From Bacillus sp. ISL-37 (GTDB lineage: Bacteria > Bacillota > Bacilli > Bacillales > Cytobacillaceae), in the NCBI RefSeq assembly GCF_018613315.1, contig NZ_JAGGQL010000003.1, positions 248,001-312,000 on the forward strand: a DNA stretch of 64,000 nt. The letters are read 5' to 3'. Of this stretch, positions 26,648 to 34,713 are shown piece by piece. The notes under the pieces were generated by a model. It did not search any database, was not told where the DNA came from, and was given only the letters and a program-made list of their open reading frames with translations. Position 1 is the stretch's first letter. Each line of letters starts with the position of its first letter. A program made the position numbers and the translations under genes.

Positions 26648-27814
26648 ATGGGCGAGGAAAATATAACGAGAATTGAAATGAATGGCAAGGAATACATATT
26701 GATTGGAACTGCACATGTCTCAAAGCACAGTGCGGAGCAGGTAAAGGAAGTAATTGAAGCTGAGAGGCCTGATTCTGTCTGCGTCGAATTGGACGAGCAG
26801 CGCTACAAGACAATTTCCGAGGGTTCAAAGTGGCAGGAGATGGATATCATCCAGGTTATCAAAGAAAAACGGGCTTCATTATTACTGATGAATCTCGCTA
26901 TTTCGTCTTTCCAAAATCGAATGGCGAAGGAACTTGGTATTAAAGCAGGCCAGGAAATGATCCAGGGAATTGAATCTGCGAAAGAAGTAGGGGCTAAACT
27001 TGTGCTTGCAGATCGAAATATCCAGATTACTTTTTCAAGGATTTGGGGAAATCTTGGCTTGAAAGGAAAGGCCATTTTGCTCAGCCAGATCATAACGAGT
27101 ATCTTCAGCCGGGACAGCATCTCGGAGGAAGAACTGGAAAAGCTGAAGGAACAGGATACGATCAACGCAATGCTGAATGAATTCACTGAAACATTCCCAC
27201 GGTTGAAAAAGCCATTGATTGACGAGCGGGACCAATACTTAGCTCAGAAAATCAAGGAAGCACCTGGAGATAAAATTGTCGCTGTCCTGGGGGCTGCACA
27301 CGTACCGGGAATTAAAGAAGAGATTAAAAAAGATCATGATTTGAAAAAATTAAGAGCAATTCCGCCGAAATCCAATTGGCCAAAATACATTGGCTGGGGC
27401 ATACCTGTATTGATTCTGGCTATTATCGTCTATACTTTTTTGGCTAATCCATCTGCGGGTTTTGCCCAAACAGTCAGCTGGATTTTATGGAACGGAAGCC
27501 TTTCCGCCTTGGGAGCTGCGATCGCAATGGGGCATCCACTGACCATTTTGACAGCATTTATAGCGGCACCGATCACTTCCTTAAATCCTTTGCTTGCGGC
27601 AGGCTGGTTTGCCGGTTTGACACAGGCCTATATCCGCAGGCCAAGTGTAAAGGACTTTGAGAGCCTATCTGAAGATGTTTTTAGTTTTAAAGGATTTTGG
27701 CGAAACAAAGTCAGTCGTGTACTGCTGATCGTCGTACTTGCCAATCTGGGAAGTTCACTTGGAACTTTCATAGGCGGCGCTGATGTCATCAGGGTCTTTA
27801 TCGAGAATTTATAA
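26648..27814 (+). CDS. TraB/PrgY family membrane protein
   Basis: 388 residues. The N-terminal 235 residues form the TraB domain: LIGTAHVSKHS near the start with the conserved GxxH, VCVELDEQRY with the Glu, and VLGAAHVPGI with a second GxxH; these match the metal-dependent hydrolase-like fold proposed for TraB. The C-terminal part has about four membrane segments (from about residue 250). Enterococcal relatives reduce pheromone activity, but the role in Bacillaceae is unknown. The frame opens at 26618; AAGGAAGG places the start at ATG 26648. Confidence 0.82.
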   Translation: MGEENITRIEMNGKEYILIGTAHVSKHSAEQVKEVIEAERPDSVCVELDEQRYKTISEGSKWQEMDIIQVIKEKRASLLLMNLAISSFQNRMAKELGIKAGQEMIQGIESAKEVGAKLVLADRNIQITFSRIWGNLGLKGKAILLSQIITSIFSRDSISEEELEKLKEQDTINAMLNEFTETFPRLKKPLIDERDQYLAQKIKEAPGDKIVAVLGAAHVPGIKEEIKKDHDLKKLRAIPPKSNWPKYIGWGIPVLILAIIVYTFLANPSAGFAQTVSWILWNGSLSALGAAIAMGHPLTILTAFIAAPITSLNPLLAAGWFAGLTQAYIRRPSVKDFESLSEDVFSFKGFWRNKVSRVLLIVVLANLGSSLGTFIGGADVIRVFIENL

Positions 27815-27818
27815 GGAC

Positions 27819-27853
27819 TAGAACGAAATCTACATGGTTTCGTTCTTTTTTTA
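27819..27853 (+). terminator. terminator after TraB gene
   Basis: Arms AGAACGAAATC and GGTTTCGTTCT with T7. Confidence 0.8.
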
Positions 27854-27953
27854 TAAAAAGTCTGCAATTCAAAGAAGAAACCTGACGAAAAAAGAGGATT
27901 TATGTTACATAAAATGGAATAAGAAAAGGAAAAGATTTTACAGGAGTGATATT

Positions 27954-28160
27954 TTGAACGTCTTAAAACCTGCCATGTCGATTTCGATCTTAATTCATTT
28001 TCTATACATACTAGGAATTCTGTTTTTTGCTAACTATAACAACATTGCTTTTCCTCAAGCTGAAATCCCGATCTTTCTGCTGTTTTCAACTTTCGTTTTT
28101 GCGGCAATTATTGGCTTGATCCTCTGTGCAATTAACAGCAATACGAATTTGAAAAGCTAG
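27954..28160 (+). CDS. small two-TM membrane protein, TTG start
   Basis: 68 residues with two membrane segments (ISILIHFLYILGILFF and FLLFSTFVFAAIIGLILC). The frame opens at 27834 inside the previous terminator; the RBS ACAGGAGTG sits before TTG 27954, which gives (M)NVLKPAMS, so I start there. Unknown function. Confidence 0.55.
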   Translation: MNVLKPAMSISILIHFLYILGILFFANYNNIAFPQAEIPIFLLFSTFVFAAIIGLILCAINSNTNLKS

Positions 28161-28243
28161 AGTGATTCCTTTTTGAGTCAAAAAAAATCATCCTCAATGG
28201 CAGGATGACAAGAAGATGAATGTACAACCGTAAGGCGGAATAT

Positions 28244-28339
28244 CTATTTCGCCTTTGTTTTTGTATTCTTTTGAAACTCAGACTGACGCTTTGCATCCTT
28301 TTTAAAAGCTTCCATTGCCTTGCTGTACAACAAACTCAC
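28244..28339 (-). CDS. 31-aa basic peptide
   Basis: GTG start with a strong RBS (GGGAGGTG). The product starts MSLLYSKAMEAFKKDAKRQS and is rich in Lys and Gln; no membrane segment. The stop lies inside a hairpin (AAGGCGAAA / CCGCCTT) that may terminate transcription. It is too short for family assignment. Confidence 0.5.
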   Translation of the reverse strand: MSLLYSKAMEAFKKDAKRQSEFQKNTKTKAK

Positions 28340-28471
28340 CTTCAGCACCTCCCATATCATTCTTATTACGTTCCTTCCCCGTGTATACTAATCTAAAACT
28401 TAAATTTGAAAAAGAGATTTGGTATTATGTTCCTTCTGGACAGAGAGTTAAGAAATCCTGAGTAAAGAAGA

Positions 28472-28498
28472 AAAGACGCCCGAGTAATGGGGCGTCTT
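28472..28498 (-). terminator. terminator of the 51-aa minus-strand gene
   Basis: Minus-strand arms AAGACGCCC and GGGCGTCTT followed by TTCTTCTTT. Confidence 0.75.
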
Positions 28499-28502
28499 CC
28501 TG

Positions 28503-28658
28503 TTACTTTTTATTCACTTGTTTACCGCTTTTTTTCTGGCTCTGCGATTTTGAATTCCCGACCTGGAACTCGGCGCCAAGCTCAATATCATTTCTTTTAT
28601 CATGTTTCTCTGTTTGTTCTCTTGTTTGATCCCTGTTGTGCATACCTTGTCTCGCCAT
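28503..28658 (-). CDS. 51-aa polar protein
   Basis: A polar, Gln/Lys/Asp-rich product starting MARQGMHNRDQTREQTEKHD, probably disordered, of a type common among spore or stress proteins in Bacillus. The terminator right after the stop supports a real gene on this strand. The start is uncertain: the frame stays open and protein-like for 13 more codons upstream (GHLGKPKESELNE) without a standard start, and the RBS for ATG 28658 is weak. Confidence 0.45.
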   Translation of the reverse strand: MARQGMHNRDQTREQTEKHDKRNDIELGAEFQVGNSKSQSQKKSGKQVNKK

Positions 28659-28724
28659 TTCATTCAGCTCACTTTCCTTGGGTTTACCTAAATGGCCTTA
28701 TTATTATGTTCATTTATTATTTAA

Positions 28725-29204
28725 TTATTGATGGGTACTATCTGATTGCCCCCGAATGACTTTGTCATAAAATACCTGAAATCCATATAGAACTAAGGTT
28801 TTGATTAAGAATACTATAGATAACTGGAATTTTGTTAATCGGACCAATGAAACATAGCCAAATTTCTTGAAGATGTCCAGACCGTAATAAGTAAACAGTG
28901 AGTCAATCAGGATATTGACCAGCAAATACAGATTGAATTTTTTATATGTGTACTTCATGATCCAGAAGGAACCAATAAAAAACGGACCCCAGATTAAAGG
29001 CAGTTCACCCAATACGTTTGGTTTAATTTTAAAGGGAAACCACCACCATTTTCTCTTTTCAGCTAACCTTCCTTCAAAGATTAAATAAATGGCCATGAAT
29101 AACGTACCTGGCAAGAACTTTCTGAATGTTTGTCTACCAAGGAGAGGCAGCGATAGCCAGGGCAGGACAGCCATTAAAAATATGTAAAGTTTTAGATTTT
29201 TCAT
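28725..29204 (-). CDS. multi-pass membrane protein
   Basis: 159 residues with four or five hydrophobic segments, the first LYIFLMAVLPWLSLPLLG. No family recognised; EKRKWWWFPFKIKPNVLGELP between segments is distinctive. The RBS AAAAGGTG overlaps an in-frame GTG at 29213, so ATG 29204 is preferred. Confidence 0.55.
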   Translation of the reverse strand: MKNLKLYIFLMAVLPWLSLPLLGRQTFRKFLPGTLFMAIYLIFEGRLAEKRKWWWFPFKIKPNVLGELPLIWGPFFIGSFWIMKYTYKKFNLYLLVNILIDSLFTYYGLDIFKKFGYVSLVRLTKFQLSIVFLIKTLVLYGFQVFYDKVIRGQSDSTHQ

Positions 29205-29344
29205 GAGCAACACCTTTTGGGAGAGAATAGGGATTGTTTTTCTTAGTATCTCTAATCATGCTAAAAGTATTAAAAGTTTCCTGAGGTCATCATTTCTTTC
29301 GCTCTTGAACAGTAAGTATAAGTAGGTAAAGGAGGGGGAGTGAG

Positions 29345-30157
29345 ATGATTTCTCTTTGGGATGAACATTCATTTTGGCTGGAAATGCTTCAGGATCACGC
29401 CTATTTTGTCCGGGATGGTTTGTCAGTGAGTGAAAAGGAGTACGTAAAAATCGCCCAGCAATTCATTGGTTTATATGATGACCTTTTAGCTAATTTGCAG
29501 TCAATACCTCGGCAAGCTGGCCACCAGGACGGTCAAATGATCGATTTTTCAAGAAAAGTTTGGAAGGTTGCTAAAAACTATTATGATTTTGAAGGTACAC
29601 TGCAATCATTGAGGATAGATAACAAAGTAAACCTGAGCCTGTCCCCAACATATTTAAACGGTACCCTGAGTGAAAACCAGGAATATTTACGGATATTGAG
29701 CTATCTAGTACAGGGGCAGGAACCAGTACGGTTGTCAGCGACCCAGGTTATGGACCTCTGGCTTGAAGATCAACTCGGTCACGCTGTGCTTTTTGAAAAT
29801 CTGCTTGACCCGATTGAAGTAGGAGCCAACACAGCAGCGCAAGAATTCAAACGGAGATTCCAGCTATTTATTGTCCAAAATCATCATTTGAAAAATTATT
29901 TACGGGTAAAACAGCCAGGCTTTGCCCGCCAGCAGGAATTCATTTATGAAGTAGGAAAGACGACACTGGAAATGAATCAGTTCATTAAAAATATGGTCGA
30001 GAAGTACAAAGAAGATACGATTTTGAATAAGACCAACCTCCGCTTCCTAGAGCATCACTTTCCAGAAACATGCTACTTCCTCGCTAATTTAAGTTACTAT
30101 GAACCTAGGTTGCAGGCTTTAGTAGGAAATTGCTCTTTGTCTAAGCCATCTTTTTAG
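29345..30157 (+). CDS. DUF2935 protein
   Basis: 270 residues, an all-helical protein of the DUF2935 family: SLWDEHSFWLEMLQDHAYFV opens the first four-helix unit, and VMDLWLEDQLGHAVLFENLL opens the second about 135 residues later. Conserved His and Glu in both units (WxxEHxFWxxxxxDH and EDQLGHA) suggest a di-metal ferritin-like site, inferred. Function unknown. RBS GGAGGGGG. Ends at a bidirectional terminator. Confidence 0.75.
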   Translation: MISLWDEHSFWLEMLQDHAYFVRDGLSVSEKEYVKIAQQFIGLYDDLLANLQSIPRQAGHQDGQMIDFSRKVWKVAKNYYDFEGTLQSLRIDNKVNLSLSPTYLNGTLSENQEYLRILSYLVQGQEPVRLSATQVMDLWLEDQLGHAVLFENLLDPIEVGANTAAQEFKRRFQLFIVQNHHLKNYLRVKQPGFARQQEFIYEVGKTTLEMNQFIKNMVEKYKEDTILNKTNLRFLEHHFPETCYFLANLSYYEPRLQALVGNCSLSKPSF

Positions 30158-30175
30158 TAAAAAAATAATTGATTA

Positions 30176-30206
30176 AAACAACGGGCAGTAACCCGTTGTT
30201 TTTTAC
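30176..30206. terminator. bidirectional terminator
   Basis: Arms AACAACGGG and CCCGTTGTT with T6; lies between convergent DUF2935 and tenA. Confidence 0.8.
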
Positions 30207-30216
30207 ATATCAATTT

Positions 30217-30888
30217 TTAGAGTATAACAGGCCATTTTTCTTGATTGTAGGCCATGTCCCAGAACAAGAATTCATACTGGCTGCTGATAATAAAATGCTG
30301 TTTCATTTTTTCTTGTTCCGATTTTGGCGCCTCCGATGCAAGCTCATTTAGTCTGCTTAATTGCTCATTTACCAATTCACTGAACCATTCTCCGCCATAT
30401 GCATTAATCCATTCTTGATAAATTTGAACATTTGGAGTGGATTCCTTTAGCAATTGTCCAATTTCATAATAAATCCAGTAGCACGGCAGGATCGCTGCGA
30501 TGATTTCAGCGAGGCTTCCAGAAGCAGCGACCCGATAAAGATGTGATGTATAAGCATAGGCAGTGGGAGATGGGACGAACTCTTTTAATTCTTGTTTTGT
30601 TACTCTCAATTGCTTTAGGAAATTTTCGTGCAGACCAAGCTCAGCCTCATAAGTCCCCATCGAATGAGCTGCCATTCTGGAAGTCGTGAACAAATCGGAT
30701 GCTCTCGCCGCTCCAATTGCCTGTATCCTGGCAAAATGGGAAAGATAATAGGAATCCTGTAAAACATAATAGCGAAAGGACTCCAATGCTAAATTTCCAT
30801 TAGCGATTCCCTTAATAAAAGGGTGGTCAAAATTCGCCTGCCAAATTGGCTCAGCCTGGTGTCTTAATACTTCAGTGAATTTTGTCAT
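30217..30888 (-). CDS. tenA: TenA, aminopyrimidine aminohydrolase (thiaminase II)
   Basis: 223 residues, the typical TenA length. It salvages thiamine by hydrolysing aminomethyl-pyrimidine breakdown products to HMP. Features: FIKGIANGNLALESFRYYV, the active-site Cys in ILPCYWIYYEIG (about residue 135), and EYLFWDMAY-like end (QYEFLFWDMAYNQEKWP) with the C-terminal Glu. A TPP riboswitch and terminator lie in the leader, so it is repressed by thiamine pyrophosphate. It is alone, not in the usual thi operon. RBS GAGGAGGAGC. Confidence 0.93.
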   Translation of the reverse strand: MTKFTEVLRHQAEPIWQANFDHPFIKGIANGNLALESFRYYVLQDSYYLSHFARIQAIGAARASDLFTTSRMAAHSMGTYEAELGLHENFLKQLRVTKQELKEFVPSPTAYAYTSHLYRVAASGSLAEIIAAILPCYWIYYEIGQLLKESTPNVQIYQEWINAYGGEWFSELVNEQLSRLNELASEAPKSEQEKMKQHFIISSQYEFLFWDMAYNQEKWPVIL

Positions 30889-30920
30889 TTAAAAGCTCCT
30901 CCTCATCCTTTTTAACCCAA

Positions 30921-30950
30921 TAAAAAAACCACTTTCATAGAAAGTGGTTG
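30921..30950 (-). terminator. tenA: riboswitch expression-platform terminator
   Basis: Minus-strand arms AACCACTTTC and GAAAGTGGTT with T7. The left arm can also pair with GAAAGTGG at the 3' end of the TPP aptamer, which gives a direct antiterminator switch. Confidence 0.85.
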
Positions 30951-30977
30951 TATTGGCACAATAAAAAATGTCCCAAA

Positions 30978-31075
30978 GTCCACTTTCCTACGCTGGTGTA
31001 AACCAGATCAGGTTCCAAGGGTCTCAAAGTCTCACTTTAATCTCAGCCTTTAAATCAAAGGCACCCCTAGTGGTA
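30978..31075 (-). ncRNA. TPP riboswitch (THI element)
   Basis: The minus strand carries the conserved elements in order: ACCACTAGGGGTGCC, GGCTGAGA, GACCCTTGGAACCTGATCTG, and ACCAGCGTAGGAAAGTGG. P1 forms between the two ends. It is followed by the terminator at 30921-30950 and then tenA; TPP binding should favour termination. Confidence 0.95.
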
Positions 31076-31252
31076 AAATTTAGATATTTATTTTCATCTT
31101 TAATCATAATAGCATGGCTGATGTAAGAGTCAAGCAAATAGTGGGTTAGTAAATTGTGAAAAAGTTTGGTGCTAATTGTGAACATTATGTGACATTTTTT
31201 ATTAAATTCTGTTAATATAAAAAATACATACGAAAAAGTGGGGGAATGAGAA

Positions 31253-31468
31253 GTGGGAAAACTTCTTATGTACTTTTATTTAATTGTTGGTCTATATTGT
31301 CTTGTAAGCGGATTCCTGGCATTGTTATCACATGGATTCCAGCACGCTGTACTTTCACTGTTCCTTGCGGCATTTAATTTCGCGATGTTTTCTTTATTCC
31401 GCAAAGAAGGTAAGCTACCCCGTTTACGTTTGATCAAAGGACGTAAACGCGAGATGGCAAAAATTTAA
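31253..31468 (+). CDS. small two-TM membrane protein, GTG start
   Basis: 71 residues: two membrane segments (LLMYFYLIVGLYCLVSGFLA and AVLSLFLAAFNFAMFSLF) then a basic tail (KLPRLRLIKGRKREMAK). GTG start 31253 with GGGGGAATGAG upstream. No family recognised. The gene runs into repeat array D without a visible terminator. Confidence 0.55.
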   Translation: MGKLLMYFYLIVGLYCLVSGFLALLSHGFQHAVLSLFLAAFNFAMFSLFRKEGKLPRLRLIKGRKREMAKI

Positions 31469-31517
31469 TTCTGTTGTATAGGCAATCGAGGTATTTTTTC
31501 AAAACCATAATACCATC

Positions 31518-31777
31518 GGATAAAATCCCGACCGTACAAGCGGAAATTGTCTGAAGTAGGGTCAGGTTCGGACAAAGTCCCGACCGTACAAGCGGAAATT
31601 GTCTGAAGTAGGGTCAGGTTCGGACAAAGTCCCGACCGATTAAGCGCAATCTGTCCGAAGTAGGGTCAGGTTCGGACAAAATCTCGACTGTACAAGCGGA
31701 AGTTGTCCGAAGTAGGGTTAGGTTCGGACAACATTTCGGCTCACCAAGCCAAAGTTGTCTAAAACAGCATCAATCAT
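31518..31777. repeat. array D: 52-bp tandem repeat, five units
   Basis: Units start (GGACAAA/GGATAAA) at 31518, 31570, 31622, 31674 and 31726, again exactly 52 bp apart. Each contains arms TTGTCCGA and TCGGACAA spanning 29 bp with AGTAGGGTCAGGT between, then AGTCCCGACCGTACAAGCGG. In two units one arm is TTGTCTGA, which still pairs through a G-U. The last unit is degenerate. The array fills the 370-bp gap between convergent genes. Confidence 0.92.
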
Positions 31778-31793
31778 CCCAAAAAAGTCCACA

Positions 31794-31831
31794 AAAAAAC
31801 CAGGTCACCCCCGAGAGGATGCCTGGTTTCA
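31794..31831 (-). terminator. terminator of the qox operon
   Basis: Minus-strand arms AACCAGGCATCC and GGGGGTGACCTGGTT, then T7. Confidence 0.8.
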
Positions 31832-31837
31832 TTCTTT

Positions 31838-32137
31838 TTAATGCGAGTGTCCTGAAGTCATAACCCAAATGGATCCTGCGACAATGACGACTGCGATAAA
31901 TGCTGAGTAAATGATATTGATATTATTTGTTACTTTATCGTCGCCTTCATTGATGTGCATGAACATGTACAGCTGGATTCCGGCTTGGACTACTGCCAGT
32001 GTGCCGATGATCCACATGACTGCCTTCATTGAAAGAGAGCTCTGAAGGGCAATCCATGCTGCGCCGAATGTCAGAACGAGTGACATGAAGAATCCGATGA
32101 CATGGCTGATTGGGAAGCTATTTGAATGCTTATCCAT
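31838..32137 (-). CDS. qoxD: aa3 menaquinol oxidase subunit IV
   Basis: 99 residues, three membrane segments, HVIGFFMSLVLTFGAAW at the start and the conserved QLYMFMHINEGDD in the middle. A non-catalytic assembly/stability subunit of the haem-copper quinol oxidase. It starts one base after the qoxC stop region and is the last gene of qoxABCD. The C-terminus ends GHSH. Confidence 0.93.
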   Translation of the reverse strand: MDKHSNSFPISHVIGFFMSLVLTFGAAWIALQSSLSMKAVMWIIGTLAVVQAGIQLYMFMHINEGDDKVTNNINIIYSAFIAVVIVAGSIWVMTSGHSH

Positions 32138-32138
32138 A

Positions 32139-32744
32139 TTACATCACCAACCCTTGTAAATAAACGAATGTGAAGATGAAAATCCAAACGACATCAAGGA
32201 AGTGCCAGTACAGTCCGAAGATGAATGCTTTGCGTGCTGTAACAGGTGTCAATCCTCGCTGCAAGATCTGGATGATTAGCAGGATGGCCCAGCCAATCCC
32301 GATGGTGACGTGCAAACCGTGTGTTCCAAGAAGAACGAAGAAACTGGATAGGAACGCACTGGTCTGCATCGTCGCACCTTCGTGCACGTAGTGGATGAAC
32401 TCGCGAACCTCCATGAACAGGAAGCCGCCGCCCAGCAATAATGTGAATACGAGCCACATCAGCATGCCTTTAATATTGCTGCGGCGCATTTCAAAAATCG
32501 AGATTCCCATGGTGAAACTGCTTGTCAGCAGCAGGAAAGTCTGAATCATAACATCTTTTACTATGAAGATATCCTTTTGTGTCGGTCCGCCGGCATAACG
32601 CTCACCGAGGACTCCATACACTCCAAAAAGGGTAGCGAAAAGGACAATTTCAGCTCCGAGGAAGACCCAGAAGCCAAGGATATTCATCCTGTTTTGTTCT
32701 GTCTGGTATTCAAGCGGCAAAGCGGCATTGACTTTAGCTGACAT
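32139..32744 (-). CDS. qoxC: aa3 menaquinol oxidase subunit III
   Basis: 201 residues with five membrane segments. NILGFWVFLGAEIVLFATLF and GTHGLHVTIGI are subunit III signatures, and HFLDVVWIFIFTFVYLQG is the end typical of heme-copper oxidase subunit III. It overlaps the end of qoxB by 11 bases, so translation is coupled. Confidence 0.94.
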   Translation of the reverse strand: MSAKVNAALPLEYQTEQNRMNILGFWVFLGAEIVLFATLFGVYGVLGERYAGGPTQKDIFIVKDVMIQTFLLLTSSFTMGISIFEMRRSNIKGMLMWLVFTLLLGGGFLFMEVREFIHYVHEGATMQTSAFLSSFFVLLGTHGLHVTIGIGWAILLIIQILQRGLTPVTARKAFIFGLYWHFLDVVWIFIFTFVYLQGLVM

Positions 32745-34713
32745 GGTTCTTCACTCCTTTGTTTGCGCCTTTTCTCCATTTGCTTTCTGTTTCAAAGACT
32801 TCATCTTTGTGGACATGGAAGCCTTCATCGTAGTCAAATGAACGGAAGGCAAGGCCAGCTAGAATACCTAGAGCGGCAACTCCGGCAGCAATCGTCCATT
32901 CGAAAACAAGCAGGAATCCAGAAATTCCGAATACAACACCCATATAAATTGGAATCCATGTGTTGCTTGGCAAATGGATTTCTTCAATATCATCTTCAGA
33001 AAGTGGCTGAAGTTGATTGTTCTTTTTCATGTGCCAAAATGCATCAAGCTTTGTAACCTCAGGGAGGGAAGCAAAGTTATAATGCTGTACTGGTGTTGCT
33101 GTTGCCCACTCAAGCGTTCTTGCATCCCATGGGTCATTGCCGATATTGCGGTCAGCATGGCGAGCGCTCCAGTAAATGTTGTACACCAATGCCGCGAAGC
33201 CTGCCGCAAGAATCACTGAACCAACAGCAGAAATCATCATCAATGGACCAAACCCAGTTTCAGCTGAGTAAGTGTACGCGCGGCGGACCGCACCGTCAAG
33301 TCCAAGGAAGAACATTGGCATGAACGTTACGTTGAACCCGACAACAAACAGCCAGAAGTGCCATTTACCGATTTTCTCATTAAGCATATAGCCGAACATT
33401 TTTGGCCACCAGAAGTAAAGACCGGCAAAGATCGGGAACACAACACCAGGAATCAATACATAGTGGAAGTGTGCCACAAGGAATAATGTGTTGTGATACT
33501 GATAGTCAGCGGCAGCCATCGCAAGCATGACACCAGTAACACCGCCAATGACAAAGTTAGGAACGAACGCCAGTGCCCAAAGCATGGCTGTCGTAAACTT
33601 GATTCGGCCTTTTCTCATCGTGAACAGCCAGTTGAATACCTTCACCCCGGTCGGGATGGCAATTGCCATCGTAGTGATCGAGAAGAATGAGTTCACTCCT
33701 GCGCTGTTCCCCATTGTGAAGAAGTGGTGAACCCAAACGAGCATACTCAATACTGAGATCATCACAATCGAGATGACCATGGATTTATAACCGTAAAGGG
33801 TTTTACGGGCAAAAGTCGAGATAATATCTGACAGCATACCGAATGCTGGCAGAACGACGATATAAACTTCAGGGTGTCCCCATAACCAGAACAGGTTCGC
33901 CCAGAGCATATCCATACCGCCGCCGGAAATCGTAAAGAAGTGAGTACCGAACGTGCGGTCAAATGTCATCAATGCCAGCGCTACTGTGAAAATAGGGAAG
34001 CTGGCTACAATGATGATCGAAGTGATGAAAGATGTCCATGTGAACATCGGCATCTTCATCAAGGTCATGCCTTTAGTTCTCATTTTTAACACTGTGACTA
34101 CGAAGTTAATACCCGTCATTAAAGTACCAGCACCTGCTATTTGCAGGGCCACTGCGTAAAAGTTATTCCCGATGCCCGGACTGAATTCTTTTCCGGCAAG
34201 AGGGAAGTATGAGGTCCATCCTGCGTCAGGTGAACCACCGATGATGAAAGAAATATTGAACAGTGCTGCGCCGCTCACAGTCAGCCAGAAACTAAGGGCA
34301 TTCAGCTGTGGAAAAGCAACATCACGGGCGCCGATTTGCAGCGGAATCACAAAGTTCATTAGACCGATCAGAAGCGGCATCGCAACGAACAAGATCATGA
34401 TGACGCCGTGTGTTGTGAATACCTCGTTATAGTGCTGGGCATTCAGGAATTCATTTTCCGGCACTGCTGTCTGGCCCTTCATCATCAAGCCATCAATACC
34501 GCCGCGGACAAACATCACGACGCCAAGCAGGATATACATAATCCCGATTTTCTTGTGGTCAACAGTTGTAAACCACTCCGACCAAAGATAATTCCATTTT
34601 TTAAAATAGGTGAGACCGGCTAATGCACCGATCAATGTCAGGGCAATCCCGATTTGTGATGCGAATATTAATGGATCACCTGTTACGAAAAATTCATCCC
34701 ATTTAATGCCCAC
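32734..34713 (-). CDS. qoxB: aa3 menaquinol oxidase subunit I
   Basis: 659 residues, the catalytic subunit that reduces O2 to water and pumps protons. Key motifs: the heme a His in FTTHGVIMI, the CuB/heme a3 region FWLWGHPEVYIVVLPAFG with the cross-linked His and Tyr, VHHFFTMG with two CuB His, and VAHFHYVL with the heme ligands. The frame opens at GTG 34722, but GGGGGTG is the RBS; GTG 34713 gives (M)GIKWDEFFVTGDP, matching the start of B. subtilis QoxB. It overlaps qoxA by 11 bases. Confidence 0.95.
   Translation of the reverse strand: MGIKWDEFFVTGDPLIFASQIGIALTLIGALAGLTYFKKWNYLWSEWFTTVDHKKIGIMYILLGVVMFVRGGIDGLMMKGQTAVPENEFLNAQHYNEVFTTHGVIMILFVAMPLLIGLMNFVIPLQIGARDVAFPQLNALSFWLTVSGAALFNISFIIGGSPDAGWTSYFPLAGKEFSPGIGNNFYAVALQIAGAGTLMTGINFVVTVLKMRTKGMTLMKMPMFTWTSFITSIIIVASFPIFTVALALMTFDRTFGTHFFTISGGGMDMLWANLFWLWGHPEVYIVVLPAFGMLSDIISTFARKTLYGYKSMVISIVMISVLSMLVWVHHFFTMGNSAGVNSFFSITTMAIAIPTGVKVFNWLFTMRKGRIKFTTAMLWALAFVPNFVIGGVTGVMLAMAAADYQYHNTLFLVAHFHYVLIPGVVFPIFAGLYFWWPKMFGYMLNEKIGKWHFWLFVVGFNVTFMPMFFLGLDGAVRRAYTYSAETGFGPLMMISAVGSVILAAGFAALVYNIYWSARHADRNIGNDPWDARTLEWATATPVQHYNFASLPEVTKLDAFWHMKKNNQLQPLSEDDIEEIHLPSNTWIPIYMGVVFGISGFLLVFEWTIAAGVAALGILAGLAFRSFDYDEGFHVHKDEVFETESKWRKGANKGVKNHVS

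Noticed and set aside
27834-27953. 40-codon N-terminal extension of the small membrane protein
   Set aside because: It overlaps the T run of the TraB terminator; the RBS is placed for TTG 27954.
32194-34623. Several plus-strand ORFs across qoxBC
   Set aside because: They are antisense frames of the conserved oxidase genes.
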